64,000 nt of DNA from Humulus lupulus (GCF_963169125.1 NC_084793.1:215662652-215726651), one strand, 5' to 3'. Positions 21,501 to 32,900 are shown, counted from the stretch's first letter. Notes: generated by a model not told the origin, from the sequence alone. Numbers and translations are program-made.

Positions 21501-22339
21501 ATGAAAAGTGGAATTATATGTTTTGATATGTTATGATAAGTCAAGTGTTATGGAATGTGTAAATTCTATGTTTTGATGTGAACTGTGACACATGCACTTG
21601 TATGATGAATGAAAAGAAAAGTTTCCTAGCATGTTGAATGCGATGCAACAAAAGAGTTACTAAGGATATGACGCAACTCAAAGGGCGGACGACCCGATGT
21701 TATTCGAGGACTCGAGATCATGTTTACCTTATAGAGGAGGTCTCACTAGCTTATGTTTTACTGGTTGCCTCAAGATGTGACATGGACAAAAGAGGAGCCA
21801 TGACCACAAAGAGTATGTTTATGATGTGTGATTGTTATGTATGACTATGATTTTGTTTATGATTATAAACTATGAGAATGAAGATGATATGTTTTTCCAT
21901 GAGTTTTACGATACATGTTCTTCTTGCGTTTTCTTTGATTTTGTTGTACTTCCTTACTGGGCTTTTAGCTCACCCCCTTACTTTCCCCCTTCCAGATAAA
22001 CAATAGTGTTTCTCCTTGGCACACGCAGTGATGTGGGGAGTTCTAACGTCTAGTATGTATGGCGTGGGGTGTCCTATGAATGAACAATGATCAACTTGAG
22101 CGCCAAGAATAAAAGAGGTTGTGTTATGATTTTTAATTAAATTTTGTCAGTGGGACTTACAACTTTATTTCATTTCTGAATATTTCATAAAGACCCATTA
22201 TTTTATTTTTCAACTATTGGGCCTAATTGGCACATTTTATCAAGGCCCCATTGAGTTTTTCCTTAAAGTTGTATTTTTCTATTAACTATGAGTATAGTGT
22301 CATTGTTTTTTAAAGAATAGAACTAGGGCGCACTTTACA
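18553..22339 (+). mobile_element. TekF 5' LTR
   Basis: The LTR begins TGTACCACACC and ends GGGCGCACTTTACA. It is AT-rich and 3.8 kb long. Notable sites are a donor-like AGG/GTAAGT at 19392, a perfect 29-bp palindrome centred on 21251 with arms CCACGTGTGCATGG, and GAG/GTAAGG at 21373. The 3' LTR differs by substitutions and several indels (for example it lacks part of 19846-19880), so the insertion is not recent. The ORFs in it (such as 19670-19963) are chance frames. Confidence 0.93.
21237..21265. promoter_or_regulatory. 29-bp palindrome with G-box in Tekay LTR
   Basis: Arms CCACGTGTGCATGG and CCATGCACACGTGG flank a single C, giving a perfect inverted repeat. Each arm holds CACGTG, the core bound by plant bZIP and bHLH factors. 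The same site is at 32594-32622 with two mismatches and at about 59299-59327 in TekB with one arm end changed. Confidence 0.6.
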
Positions 22340-22341
22340 AA

Positions 22342-22354
22342 TGATATCAGATTC
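22342..22354 (+). promoter_or_regulatory. TekF primer binding site (tRNA-iMet, degraded)
   Basis: TGATATCAGATTC begins two bases after the LTR end and corresponds to the initiator-Met site TGGTATCAGAGC with changes. Between here and the upstream ORF (22355-22495) I see only leader sequence, ending with the acceptor-like TTTTGTGATTGCAG (22473-22486). Confidence 0.78.
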
Positions 22355-22495
22355 GGTCATTCATGTTTCCAAGGACCCGCCCCATACATGCTAAAGATGG
22401 GAAAATCTCACCTCACCGTGTCGTATGTACTTGCTTTAATTGTTATTTGTTTTCTCCATTTTAAATTTTTAGTTTTGTGATTGCAGTATAGAAAT

Positions 22496-22945
22496 ATGTC
22501 TCCTATCATTAGGACCACTATGAACTAGTTGCTTAAGGAGATCTGCTCTATACCTAAAGTGCAAATCGACGAGGAGAATGAGAATTGGAGGATCGTAGTA
22601 CCTAAGATGACTATAGGAGTATGCGAGCGTATTCAGGGAATGATTAACAAAAGGGGAGCGCTGCTTTGGCCCATTGAGCAATACTGGATGTTGAGGGAAT
22701 CACTGTCAATATATCTTGAGGCTCTCCTTCAGTTGACCATAGCATGTCACGACGTCGTCCAGGGCAACTTGGACTTCGACACTATCACGTACACTATTTA
22801 CGATCTCGTGGACAATTACGATTTCAATCGTTTAGAGGCAGTCATAGTCAAGAATGACGACGGAGAGATGGAGGAACGTTACGAGACCATGACATGGAAG
22901 GGGAAATGGCACAAAAATGAGTGTCGGGATAAGGGCGATGGCTAG
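22496..22945 (+). pseudogene. Conserved ORF upstream of gag (TekF copy)
   Basis: It starts ATG 22496 (MSPIIRTTMN), meets an in-frame TAG at 22526, then runs open (LLKEICSIPKVQIDEEN) to TAG at 22943-22945, about 149 codons in all. The central part RIQGMINKRGALLWPIEQYW and IACHDVVQGNLDFDTI matches the TekA ORF at 6509-6922. The C-terminus is acidic, then basic (KNDDGEMEERYE, KGKWHKNECRDKG). I recognise no domain, signal peptide or membrane segment. The stop near codon 11 falls at the same alignment position as in TekA (TAA there), so the ancestor may have had Gln (CAG/CAA), or translation may start further in. An acceptor-like TGCAG ends at 22486. It may be an accessory protein; its function is unknown. 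Confidence 0.65.
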
Positions 22946-23320
22946 CGCCCCTGACTACTTCCACATCTCAAAAAACATTTTTGATTATGATTCAAGGGAT
23001 GAGTCCACGAACGAGGATTAGAATCCGTCTCAAATTTTCACCAATAAATCATATTTAAATAAAATGGGACTTCTTTTAAAAACCCTTAAAAACCTATGGA
23101 TTCTTTTTATGCTTTTATTTAGATACTTTGTTGGATGTTTGATTATGGGGTAATTTTGAGAAAACTTTGGATATTATAGTTTTATATTTCTCTCTCTTGC
23201 AAGCTCTAAATGTTGTGTGGATGTATGTATGACAACTTTCATGATTGGCTTTAAGCAACCAAAAACACTATGTGTTTTATCTCCTCATATAATTTTCTTT
23301 TGGTGACATAAAATTTCATA

Positions 23321-24480
23321 ATGTCTTCAAGAGGAAGAGGAACAAGAGGTGGAAGGGGTAGAGGCCGAGGAAGAAGTGCCTTTGCAAATTTGAATGTTGT
23401 AGAAATACCTGACCCAAGGATGCCACCAGCCCAACCAGCAGCCACAATTGCACCAGCTGTGGATTTGGCTGCAGAGATAGCAAGATTGAGGGAACTAGTT
23501 GAGACAGAGGGACGAGAAGTTGGCCCAAGCCAGAAAATTACCCCAAGCGCCGCAAGTACCGTTGGCACAACTTGAGCCTCCAGTACCACCACATGCACCA
23601 TTGCCAATGGCTTACAGTTTCGATCCAGTCTATGAACGATTTAGGAAGCAAGCTCCACCTAGTTTTGAAGGGAAAGCAGAACCTATGGAAGTAGAAGATT
23701 GGTTGAAGTTAGTAGAAGCCATTTTTGACCACATGGAGCTAAACGACCATCAAAGGGTTTTGTGTGCAGCTCACTTACTCAAGATGGATGCAAGGATATG
23801 GTGGGATGTGGTGAAACAGACTCGTGACTTGAACACTATGACCTGGGCAGATTTTTTTCAAGTTGGCAAAACGTACTACAGTGCAGCTATATTGGCAACC
23901 AGGGTGGATGAGTTCATGACTTTGGTTCAAGGGAACCTTTTCATCACCAATTACACTCAGAAGTTTGACAGGTTTGCTAGGTTTGCACCTAAAATAGTAC
24001 TAACTGAGGCCATGCGGGTTCAAAGGTATATGAGGGGACTTAAGCATATGATTGCTAGAGATGTCAAGATGACCAATGCTGAGGTGGTTAGTTACGCTGA
24101 GGTTTTGGACAAGGCACTTGAAGCAGAGTAATTGGAGGACCGCATATGGAAGGACAATGCTGCAAGAAGAGAGGCCAATAGAAATAAGGGCTTCCATGAG
24201 GGCAACAAGAGGAAGGCCCATGAAGGACAGAGCAGTGGCAATGACAAAAGGCCTAGACCCCCGGCCACAAATGGCAACAATCACAATAATAATAACCACC
24301 ACAGCATCCATAACAGTCACAACAATGACTGTAACCGCAGAAATTACTAGAACAACAAAGTTAAGCACCTCAGCTGCCCTAAATGCTCGCGTCGACATTT
24401 GGCGAAATGCTAGGCTAGCACCAACAAGTGCTACAAGTGCAGTCAGACAGGCCATCTGAAGAAAGATTGCCCACAGTGGA
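23321..24480 (+). pseudogene. TekF gag (frameshifted, with stops)
   Basis: It starts ATG 23321 with an Arg/Gly-rich N-terminus (MSSRGRGTRGGRGRGRGR) and APAVDLAAEIARLRELV. A frameshift near 23500 moves the rest to another frame: FEGKAEPMEVEDWLKLVEAI, MDARIWWDVVKQTRDLNTM, NYTQKFDRFARFAP and MIARDVKMTNAEVVSYAEVL. A TAA at 24129-24131 interrupts it just before LEDRIWKDNAARREANRNK, and another stop follows at 24348. An Asn/His-rich linker (24270-24335) precedes a CCHC knuckle, CYKCSQTGHLKKDC, at 24429-24470. It would encode the capsid/nucleocapsid protein. The leader 22946-23320 before it holds nothing I can name. Confidence 0.88.
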
Positions 24481-24515
24481 AAGCATGAGCAGGGCAGGGC
24501 AGTAATAGCAATCTA

Positions 24516-25028
24516 GTGCCAGCAAGAGTCTTTGCATTGACCCAAAAGGAAGCAGCCAACAGTAACACCGTTGTCACAGGTCAGCTCCCTATTTTTGGTA
24601 TGATATGTAGAGTCCTCATTGATTATGGAGCGACTCACTCTTATGTTACTATGAATATAATTGATAAACTAGGTATCCCTTGTAAACTGTTTGAGCATAG
24701 CTTTAGTACCATGTTACCATCAGGAGACATTATGTCATCAACTAGGTGGTTACTGTCAGCTTCTATAATAGTTGAGGGCAGAGAGTGCCCAACATACCTC
24801 ATAGAGTTAGAAATACCAGAATATGACGCCATACTTGGCATGGATTGGTTAGCCAAATATGGAGCAACGATAGACTATCAGAAAAATATTGTGCAGCTCA
24901 GACCGGAGGAAGTAGAACTATTTTCTTGTAAAGGAGAAGTGACGGGATTTCGTACACCCATTATATTGGAATTGGACTTGGAACATGATGCAGCATGGGT
25001 GTTCAGCATATTTGGAAAATGCGGTTGA
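24516..25028 (+). pseudogene. TekF aspartic protease (DYG active site)
   Basis: This is an open stretch of about 170 codons: ARVFALTQKEAANSNTVVTG, then RVLIDYGATHSYVTMNIIDK, with the catalytic Asp at 24621-24623 and Tyr in place of the Ser/Thr of D-S/T-G. RECPTYLIELEIPEYDAILG, MDWLAKYGATIDYQKNIVQL and FSCKGEVTGFRTPI follow. The frame is lost near 25015, before RT. There is no good ATG, as expected for a domain inside a polyprotein. Confidence 0.85.
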
Positions 25029-25755
25029 TAAATCTAAGGAGACAGAGTTGAAACCAAAAAATTTCCACATTGTTTGTGAGTTTTCAAAAGTGTTTCCTGA
25101 GGATTTACCAGGTTTACCCCCAGACAAAGAAATCGAATTCATGATCGAACTTGCACCAGAAACAACACCAATATCGAAAGTCCCCTACTGAATGACACTT
25201 GCAGAGTTGAAGGAACTCAAGACCTAGCTACAAGAATTGTTGGACAAGGGGTTCATACGACCTAGTCATTCGCCATGGAGGGCACCAGTCCTGTTTTTGA
25301 AAAAGAAGGATGGATGTATGAGAATGTGCATCGATTACCGAGAACTCAATAAGGTCACGATCAAGAACAAATATCATTTTCCCAGGATAGATGACCTTTT
25401 TGATCAACTGCAAGGGGCAGCAGTGTTCTCAAAGATTGATCTGCAATCCGGGTACCATCAGTTGAAAGTGAAGGAAGAAGATATTCCTAAAACAACTATC
25501 AGAACTCGCTACGGACATTATGAGTTCTTAGTGATGTCTTTTGGACTCACTAATGCCCCAGCGACATTCGTGGACATGATGAACAGAGTACTTGTGGACT
25601 ACTTGGATAAATTTGTAGTGGTGTTTATAGACAACATCCTTATCTACTCAAATACTAAGGAAGAGCATGAGGAGCTCCTGGGGTTGACGCTCAATAAACT
25701 ACGAGAGCATTAACTATATGCTAAGTTCTCTAAGTATGAATTTTGGTTGGAATAA
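25029..25755 (+). pseudogene. TekF reverse transcriptase (FIDN, inactive)
   Basis: It begins with the linker residues VDKSKETELKPKNFHIVCEF and the stops around 25190-25230. RT proper follows: [59 protein letters not shown] and [19 protein letters not shown]. The catalytic box reads FIDN at 25624-25635: the second Asp is AAC instead of GAC, a single G to A change. Asp in this box binds the catalytic metal, so the enzyme should be dead. Further stops occur at about 25712 and 25755. Confidence 0.9.
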
Positions 25756-26341
25756 GTGACCTTCCTAGGAAATATAGTGTCCAAGAATGGAATAGAAGTG
25801 GATCCAGTAAAGATCGAGGCCATTAAAGATTGGCCCCAACCCAAGAATGCCTCAGAGGTACGAAGCTTCTTAAGGTTAGCAAGTTATCACTGGAAGTTTT
25901 TCAAGGGTTTTTATAAGATTGCCACACCCTTGACCAACTTAACCCACAAACACAAAAAGTTCACATGGACGGAGAAGTGTGAAGAAAGCTTTTACACTAT
26001 GAAGGATAAGTTGATCACTACACCTACCCTTTGTGTTCCCACAAAAGGCGGGAAGTTTGTGGTGTATAGTGACACATATAAGAATGGTTTAGGTTGCGTG
26101 TTGATTCATAATGGGGAGGTGGTAGCCTATGCCTCAAGACAGCTCAAGGTCTATGAGCAGAGATATCCCACCCATGATCTTGAGTTAGCAGCAGTGGTGT
26201 TTGCGTTGAAAATATGAAGACATCACCTTTATGGGGATAAGTGTGAAATTTACACCAATCACAAAAGTCTAAAGTACTTCTTCACTCAGTAAGAGCTTAA
26301 TATAAGACAACAAAGGTGGTTGGACTTAGTAAAGGACTACG
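25756..26341 (+). pseudogene. TekF RT connection and RNase H (broken)
   Basis: It reads [60 protein letters not shown], then RNase H with [20 protein letters not shown] and [18 protein letters not shown] at 26215 replaces the usual Trp, and later residues read [13 protein letters not shown] followed by a stop at 26290. The conserved TDHKS is TNHKS, another G to A change that removes an acidic residue. The sequence breaks at GACTACG (26341), where a solo LTR is inserted. Confidence 0.87.
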
Positions 26342-28325
26342 TGTAGCGTCTCGGAATTTTACTTAGCTTGTAGTATTTTAATTTTTTTTTTATTATTGGT
26401 TCAAGCTGGGATTTAGTTGGAAACTCATAGAAATAGTTATGGATTTTACAAGTTTAACCTATAGTTTAGAAATATTAATTTTAACATAAGGTTTGATTAA
26501 TATAGCTGGTCCTAGAAATATTATTTATTATAACCTAAAGTTTAGATAGAATAATTAAGAACGTGACACTTGTCACATGCATGTTTATTAAGGATTTAAG
26601 GATTTTAGATTAATAAATTAATAAAAGATAGATCTAGAAGCTCTAGAACCTTCCAGCAACTGTTAGGATCACGTTTTACTCATTCAAAGTTGTTTGAAAA
26701 AACTTCAAGTGCGTTGAAAATGTGAAAAAATGTGTTTAAAATATCAGTGTATGCCGATATATCGCAGCTATAGGGGTTGATATGTCGCCTAAGGTTGATA
26801 CGAAAAACACGTCGACTTTGCACGAACGAAACCACGAAGGCTCGGGGCATAGGTGTGGGCGATATATCGCTTGTAGGGGGCGATATATCGGCCCTTGGTG
26901 GCATTTTTGAAACTTCGTGTAATTCGAGCTTAAAACAACCCTCAACAACTTGGACTTGCTCTTGAACGTTTTTGACTGAGTTCTAGGCATCTGTTGAACT
27001 AAAAATTCAAATTTATTCAATTTATATTCATTTATTTATTCTTTTTAAAAGGGGTTAGTTTCACTCCTTGAACTCTATAAATAGGACATAGTACTCAGCC
27101 ATTTCATTCATCATTCCAGCATTCTTCAGAGCCTCCAAGCTGCTAAGTTTATTCTAGAGAGAAAACACTAGGGTTTATGGATTTAAAAGCTTTTCAATCT
27201 AAGCTTTTTCTAAACACTTGGGAAATAAGATAGAGTGACATTTCGGTATTGAGGTGTAGATCAAAGTCCTAGACTATCCAAGGTATTCTTATCCTCAAAT
27301 TTAGTTCATTATAGTTCTTTTCTTTTCTTTCATTTTCTTTTAGATCCTAACTTGATTTTATGGCTTTTGGTTAGGTGTTTAAGTTTCTTGAAACTTAAGG
27401 TTTTTCGGTAAGTTTCTATCTTGATGGTTTAGATCTCCTTTTTCTCTCCATTTCTTTAGAAACTTATGATTCTTACTGTTGGTTTTAGGAGTTTTCTAAT
27501 CCCGTTCTTGTCTCCAATATCCCAGTTTTTGGTCAGGAAAATAGGTTAGATTATATGTGCTATGATATGTTTGTATGATATGATATGTTATAGTGCTATG
27601 TTATATATGTATATGAATATGTTTTATGTTATAGTCGCTTGGATATTATAGTTGCTTAGATAGCAAATCAAAACCCAAGATTTTTTTTCATTATTGTAAA
27701 TTAGAGTTATGATTTACCCTACCTCGATTAGTAGACAGAGGACCTAGATGGGTTATCATATACTATTTTGTGATCTAACCTACCTCGATTAGTAGACTGA
27801 GGAACTAGATGGTTTATCACATACTACGGTAATGAGTTAATGGCCATTAATATTGTAGTCCTATGTTTATATGATATATGTTTTTTTTACGTTATATGTT
27901 TTATAGTATGTGTTTTAGTCTTATGATTTATGTTATGTTTTAGTAGATTTTGCTTGTTGGGTATTAGGCTCATTCCTTTTATTTTAGATGGTGCAGGAAA
28001 ATAAGCTTGGATGGCAAGATGGATTCATGGCAGCTTTGGCATGTGTATTGGGGATGGACTGAATGGATGGACTGCTGGAAGATCGATGATGAAGTTTATA
28101 TTTTTTAGTCTTTTCAATTTATGTACTTATTTTTCCGCAATTAGTTTTTGAACAATTAATTAAAGGTTATGTTTTCTTCAATGTTTTTATGTAAATAATA
28201 ATGGGATCCCATATTTTGGATTTTTATAGTAAAGTTCTATTATCTCTTGAATGTATTCCAAAATAGTAGTTATGTATTAATAGTTTTTAATGGTCTGAGG
28301 TCTTAGAATTAGTCAGGTCATTACA
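26342..28325 (+). mobile_element. Solo LTR with CGATATATCG palindromes
   Basis: The 1,984-bp segment starts TGTAGCGTCTCGG and ends GGTCATTACA. It sits between CTACG (26337-26341) and CTAAG (28326-28330), a target duplication with one mismatch. Removing it joins the pol residues LVKDYD and CEILYHPSKANVV. TATAAATA at 27076-27083 indicates plus orientation. CGATATATCG occurs three times (26755, 26860, 26881). A 61-bp unit is duplicated at 27710-27830. The ends and 5-bp duplication fit a gypsy LTR, but I cannot name the lineage. Confidence 0.9.
27710..27830 (+). repeat. Tandem duplication, 61-bp unit, two copies
   Basis: Two adjacent units, 27710-27770 and 27771-27830, each contain CCTACCTCGATTAGTAGAC and GGTT(T)ATCA-ATACTA with a few differences. 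It lies in the U5 side of the solo LTR. Confidence 0.7.
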
Positions 28326-29628
28326 CTAAGATTGTGAGATTCTATACCACCCAAGCAAAGCCAACGTGGTGGTTGATGCATTGAGTAGACGAGGACATGG
28401 GAGTGTCTCAGCTCTGAGCACAATAGATACACATCTGTAGAAAGAGATTATAAATGTCGGTATTGAGTTAGTAACAGGAGGCCTAGAAAACCTCACTCTA
28501 CAGTCCTCCCTATTGGAACAGATTAGAGAAAGGCAAAAGGTGGATGAAGACCTAATGAAGCAAGAGGCTTTGGTACAGGAAATTGGTAGCGATGACTTCA
28601 CTATGTCTAACAGTAGATTGCTGCAATATAAGGATAATATTTGTATGGCTAACACCCTATTCATTACATCCAGGGTCGAAAAAGATGTACCAAGACCTCA
28701 AAGTGTTGTATTGGTGGCCTGGAATGAAGAATGATGTTGTTGAGTTTATTGTCAGGTGTTTGACATGTCAATAAGTCAAAGCAGAACACCAAAGGCCAGC
28801 CAGGCTACTTCAGCCACTCTACGTTCTGGAATGGAAATGGGAATATATAGCAATGGATTTTGTAGTAGGGTTACCTAGGACCACAAAATAGCATGATTCC
28901 ACTTGGGTTATAGTGGAAAGGCTCACTAAGTCTGCCCATTTTCTACCAGTTAAGACCACCTACTCAATGGATCAGTATGCAGAGTTGAATGTGAGCGAGA
29001 TAGTGAGACTTCACGGGGTTCTAAAGTCGATTATTTCTAATCGAGGGTCAGTGTTCAAATCGAACTTTTGGAAGGGATTGCAAAAAGCTATGGGCGCAAA
29101 GTTGAAGTCCAGTATCGCTTTTCATCCCCAGACCGATGGCCAGTCTGAGAGGACTATTCAGATCCTAAAAGATATGTTGAGATGTTGTGTGTTGGACTTT
29201 TCGAAGTCTTGGATTCGATATCTACCCCTCATGGAGTTCTCCTATAACAATAGCTATTAGTCCACTATTGGGATGGCTCCCTATGAGATTCTTTTTGGGC
29301 GCAAGTGTAGATCTCCTTTACACTGGGATGAGGTTGGGGAGAAGCAGATTTTAGGCCCCGAGGCGGTTAGGGAAGCCAACGAGGCGATTGAGAAGATTCG
29401 CCAAAGGATACTTTCCGCTCAAAGTAGGAAAAAGAGCTACGCCGACCTTAAGAGAAGGGACACCGAGTTTTCAGTTAGCAAGTTTGTGTTCTTGAGAGTC
29501 TCGCCAATGAAGGGTGTTATGTGTTTTGGGAAGATATGGAAATTGAGCCTAAGATTTATAGGTCCATTTGAGATTTTGGATAGGGTTGGGCAAGTTGTGC
29601 CATTTAGCACTGCCCCCAGAACTAGCTG
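28326..29628 (+). pseudogene. TekF integrase (catalytic triad changed to E,N,E)
   Basis: From the insertion site it reads spacer residues, then the zinc-binding part [20 protein letters not shown] and CLTCQ (about 28640-28774), and the core. The core has [68 protein letters not shown] and APYEILFGRKCRSPLHWDE. The first catalytic Asp is Glu (VIVERL, codon 28916), the second is Asn (IISNRG, codon 29039) and the Glu of QSERT is present (29146). Stops occur near 28772, 28890 and 29258. A frameshift near 29590 precedes the C-terminal part. Confidence 0.9.
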
Positions 29629-29937
29629 AAACGCATAACGTCTTTCATGTCTCGATGTTGCGTAAGTACGTGTCGGATCCCTCTCATGTTCTGAGTTATG
29701 AGTTGTTATAGCTGAAGCAAGACCTAAGTTACGATGAATAACCAGAGTGTATCATCGAAAAAGGAATCAAGGAATTTAGATCCAAAAGGATTCCATTAGT
29801 TAAGTTCAAGTGGAAGAATAGCACAGAAAGAGAAGCAACATGGGAGCTAAAGGAAGAATTGAGAGAAAGATACCCTAAGTTATTTGGTAAGAAAGAATTT
29901 CAAGATGGAATTCCTTTTAAGGAGGGTATATTGTAGC
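29629..29937 (+). pseudogene. TekF integrase C-terminus with chromodomain
   Basis: After HNVFHVSMLRKYVSDPSHVL and some stops (about 29708 and 29741), the chromodomain-like end reads IPLVKFKWKNSTEREATWEL and KEELRERYPKLF. Aromatic and acidic residues sit as in class II chromodomains of Tekay elements. Such domains are thought to direct insertion to heterochromatin, and the heavy nesting here fits that. The frame ends in a TAG that overlaps the first bases of the 3' LTR. The polypurine tract AAGGAGGGTAT (29919-29929) is read through as coding. Confidence 0.82.
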
Positions 29938-32900
29938 GCACCAAAAAAAATTAATTGATTTTTTGAGATATTTAATTATTAATTGTTAAATGTTAAGAAA
30001 TTATTTTTAAATGTTTGAATTGTTTGGTAGAAATTATGTAAATTCAATTTGTTAATTGTTTTATTTAAATATTTTAATATGCATGCTCGTGAGTTTTGGT
30101 TGTATGCACCGAGGTGCATGGTTAGTTGAGATGCACTTGAGCACTTGTGTGTGTGCATGTGCATGGTTGCTTGGTGAGCATGCAATAGTTTTCCTATGCA
30201 TAATTTTCTTTTTATTTTATTTATTTAATAAATGAAAAATAAAATAAAAAGGACAGAACTAGAGAGATAGGGGCGTGAGTGAGCATTAGAAGTGAGAAAA
30301 CTCTTCTAGTTAATTATTTATTTTATCATATTTTTCCTTGGTGGAAATTAAAGGTAAGTAGATAAGGAGACAAATTGGGTGAAGTAACACTTGATGATTG
30401 AATTAAATAAGGAAAGGAAGGATTGAGTGGAGAGGATGTGATTTATCTTTAGGTGGTCGTGTATAAAGAGGAAGGGAGAGGCAATGGGTGCTCAGCCAAG
30501 TTAGTGTGAATGCATAGGGAAGTTTCAATTCTACGACAATCCAATCAAGCCATAATTGTCAATTTCATGGATTTTGGGAGAGGGAATTGGGGAAAGATTG
30601 GAGCCATTTTTGGGCAAGTGAGTCAAAGGGTTCGACTAGGTCAAGAAGAGAAACAACTGAGTTTTGGGAGGCTCATTTGTGGTGGCTGCTGAATCCTAGA
30701 GAGAGAAAGAAGAGAGAAGTTCTCGTGAGGCTAGGAGAAGAGGAAAAGAAGAAGGAAGAAAGAAGGGATTAGGGTTTGAAATCCCTAGGGTAATTACTTG
30801 GATCATAGCGTTTTTGCTTTTGGTTTTGATTTATTCCTCTAAGTATGTTTCTTCTTCTCATTGCTAAGTCGCGCTTTTTCTCCTTGCTTGTGGTTTGAAT
30901 ATGGTGATACGATATTGAAGGTGATTGTAATCTAGGGTTCTTGTCACTCTTGTATTCTTGATTCCACAATCAAGAGAGGTGATGGATTCTCTCTCATTTT
31001 GATTGATTTGGTGTTGATCTTGAATTTTGGCTTTGGAGTATGGAATGATATGAAATTTCTAGCCTTGTGGTGGTTTTGTTGTATTTTGATTCTTGTTATG
31101 CTATGATGGTTGTTGTTGAGAGGATACATGATCATGATATGAGGGATTTTGGATGGTGCATAGTCGGCCTAATGCATGTTTTGGGACTCTTGCTATTGAG
31201 TCTTTTGATTGATAAGCATTCTTATGGAAGTAGGCATATGTTTTGTATGTGTTGTGCTTACGTTTTTTTTTTTTTTTTTGCAACCTAGGGTGCTTATGTG
31301 TAGTACTAATTTTGTTTCATGTATGTTCATTGTTTTGAAAGTAGAAACATGTTAGGACTTCTTACCTTCTTGCATGTTTGGCTTTAATTCCCTTCCTACC
31401 TTGTTGTCACTTGTAATCTTAGAAATATGCTAGGATTTAACTTTGAGTTTTGAAAACAATAAGGATTTGAAACATGCTATGTAATTTTCGGCATAGGCAT
31501 AATTCTTGAATGATGATTTTATGTTGTTCCTTGTGGCTAATATTAAAACTATTGATTTGGAATAGGTTAATTGGTATTATTTTCATGACTTGTGTCATGA
31601 AGTTTTCGGTCTTGTGAGTGTGATTTAAGATGAGTTAATTGTTTGTTGCATGCTAATGGTAATATTAAAATACATTAAATGGGTATAAAACATGTTAGGT
31701 TAATGATTAATCATGATTGAGAACATATTTAGGCAAATGTATGCTTGCTGAATTTTGTTAACTCTAAATTGGTAAATTGTAAATTAATTGGTAAGAAAGC
31801 AAGCTATGACTTAAAATGCACATTTTAAAACCAAGACAACAAAAAAAGTGATTTACACATGTTAATATTGTATTTTCTTAGATCAAAAGCATGCATTTGT
31901 TTTTTATTTATTTTGTGGAAGAATATGGTTTTAATTCAATTATGTGAACTTAATTAAATAAAATGCTTGGTGGAATTATTTTTGGTTTATTAATAGAAAA
32001 TATCTTTTAATTAAGATGAGTAAAGCATATACTCAAATAAATTAAGTCTTAGATTTTATATATAAAAAATGTGATTTTTCCACACTTTAAAAATGTATTT
32101 TCACATTTATAATTATGCATTTTTTATGATAAGTAAAATTATTTTCCTAAGGGTGATCAAGAAATTCAATTGTTATTATTTTTGTCACATTCTTTTAATT
32201 GTTATTTATTAATAAATGGGACTATTATTTTATGAGAAATTAAAAGCTAATAAATTATTGTAAATTAAATTTCTGTAATAAAGTGTATGAATGACAAATA
32301 TGTGGTTAAAAGAAATAATGAAGTAATAATTAAGTGGTAAATTATTTATGCTTGCTGAATTTTAAGAAAAGGCAATGAAATGAGCATGTAGAATTTCTCG
32401 ACTTTAAACGTTAAACTTTAAGAACACTCCCACGTATGCATGTTACGTGCAAGTGTATTTTTACGTTCAAACATACGCCTATTATTCAAACATATGATTT
32501 TTATTTTGTAACCATGAAGGATTGATTGGTAGAATTAGTCTTATTCTTTTATAATTTTATGTGGAATTATTGTATGTTTGTAATTGTAGTGTGCCACGTG
32601 TGCATAGCCCATTCACACGTGGCGTATGTATGTTGGGCATGAGTATTCTTACGTGATTTCAAAGACGAACATTTGATTATGATAATAGGCTCGTTGTGAC
32701 GTTTTAACACTTTTCTTTGCTTGGACTTGAGGTAAGGAAGTTAGATAGAATTTTCTATGTATTATGCTATGAAAGATATGACTTGTTATGTTGCAAGAAA
32801 TAAAGTGTTATGGAAAGTGTAAATTCTATGTTTTGATAGGTCATGATAAGCCAAGTGTATGAAAAGTGGAATTCTATGTTTTGATATGTTATGATAAGTC

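Noticed and set aside
22529..22681. Possibility that the conserved upstream ORF is a host gene fragment captured by one element
   Set aside because: The same ORF at the same place in two separate, diverged elements (TekA and TekF) favours an old element gene. A host origin before their split cannot be excluded.
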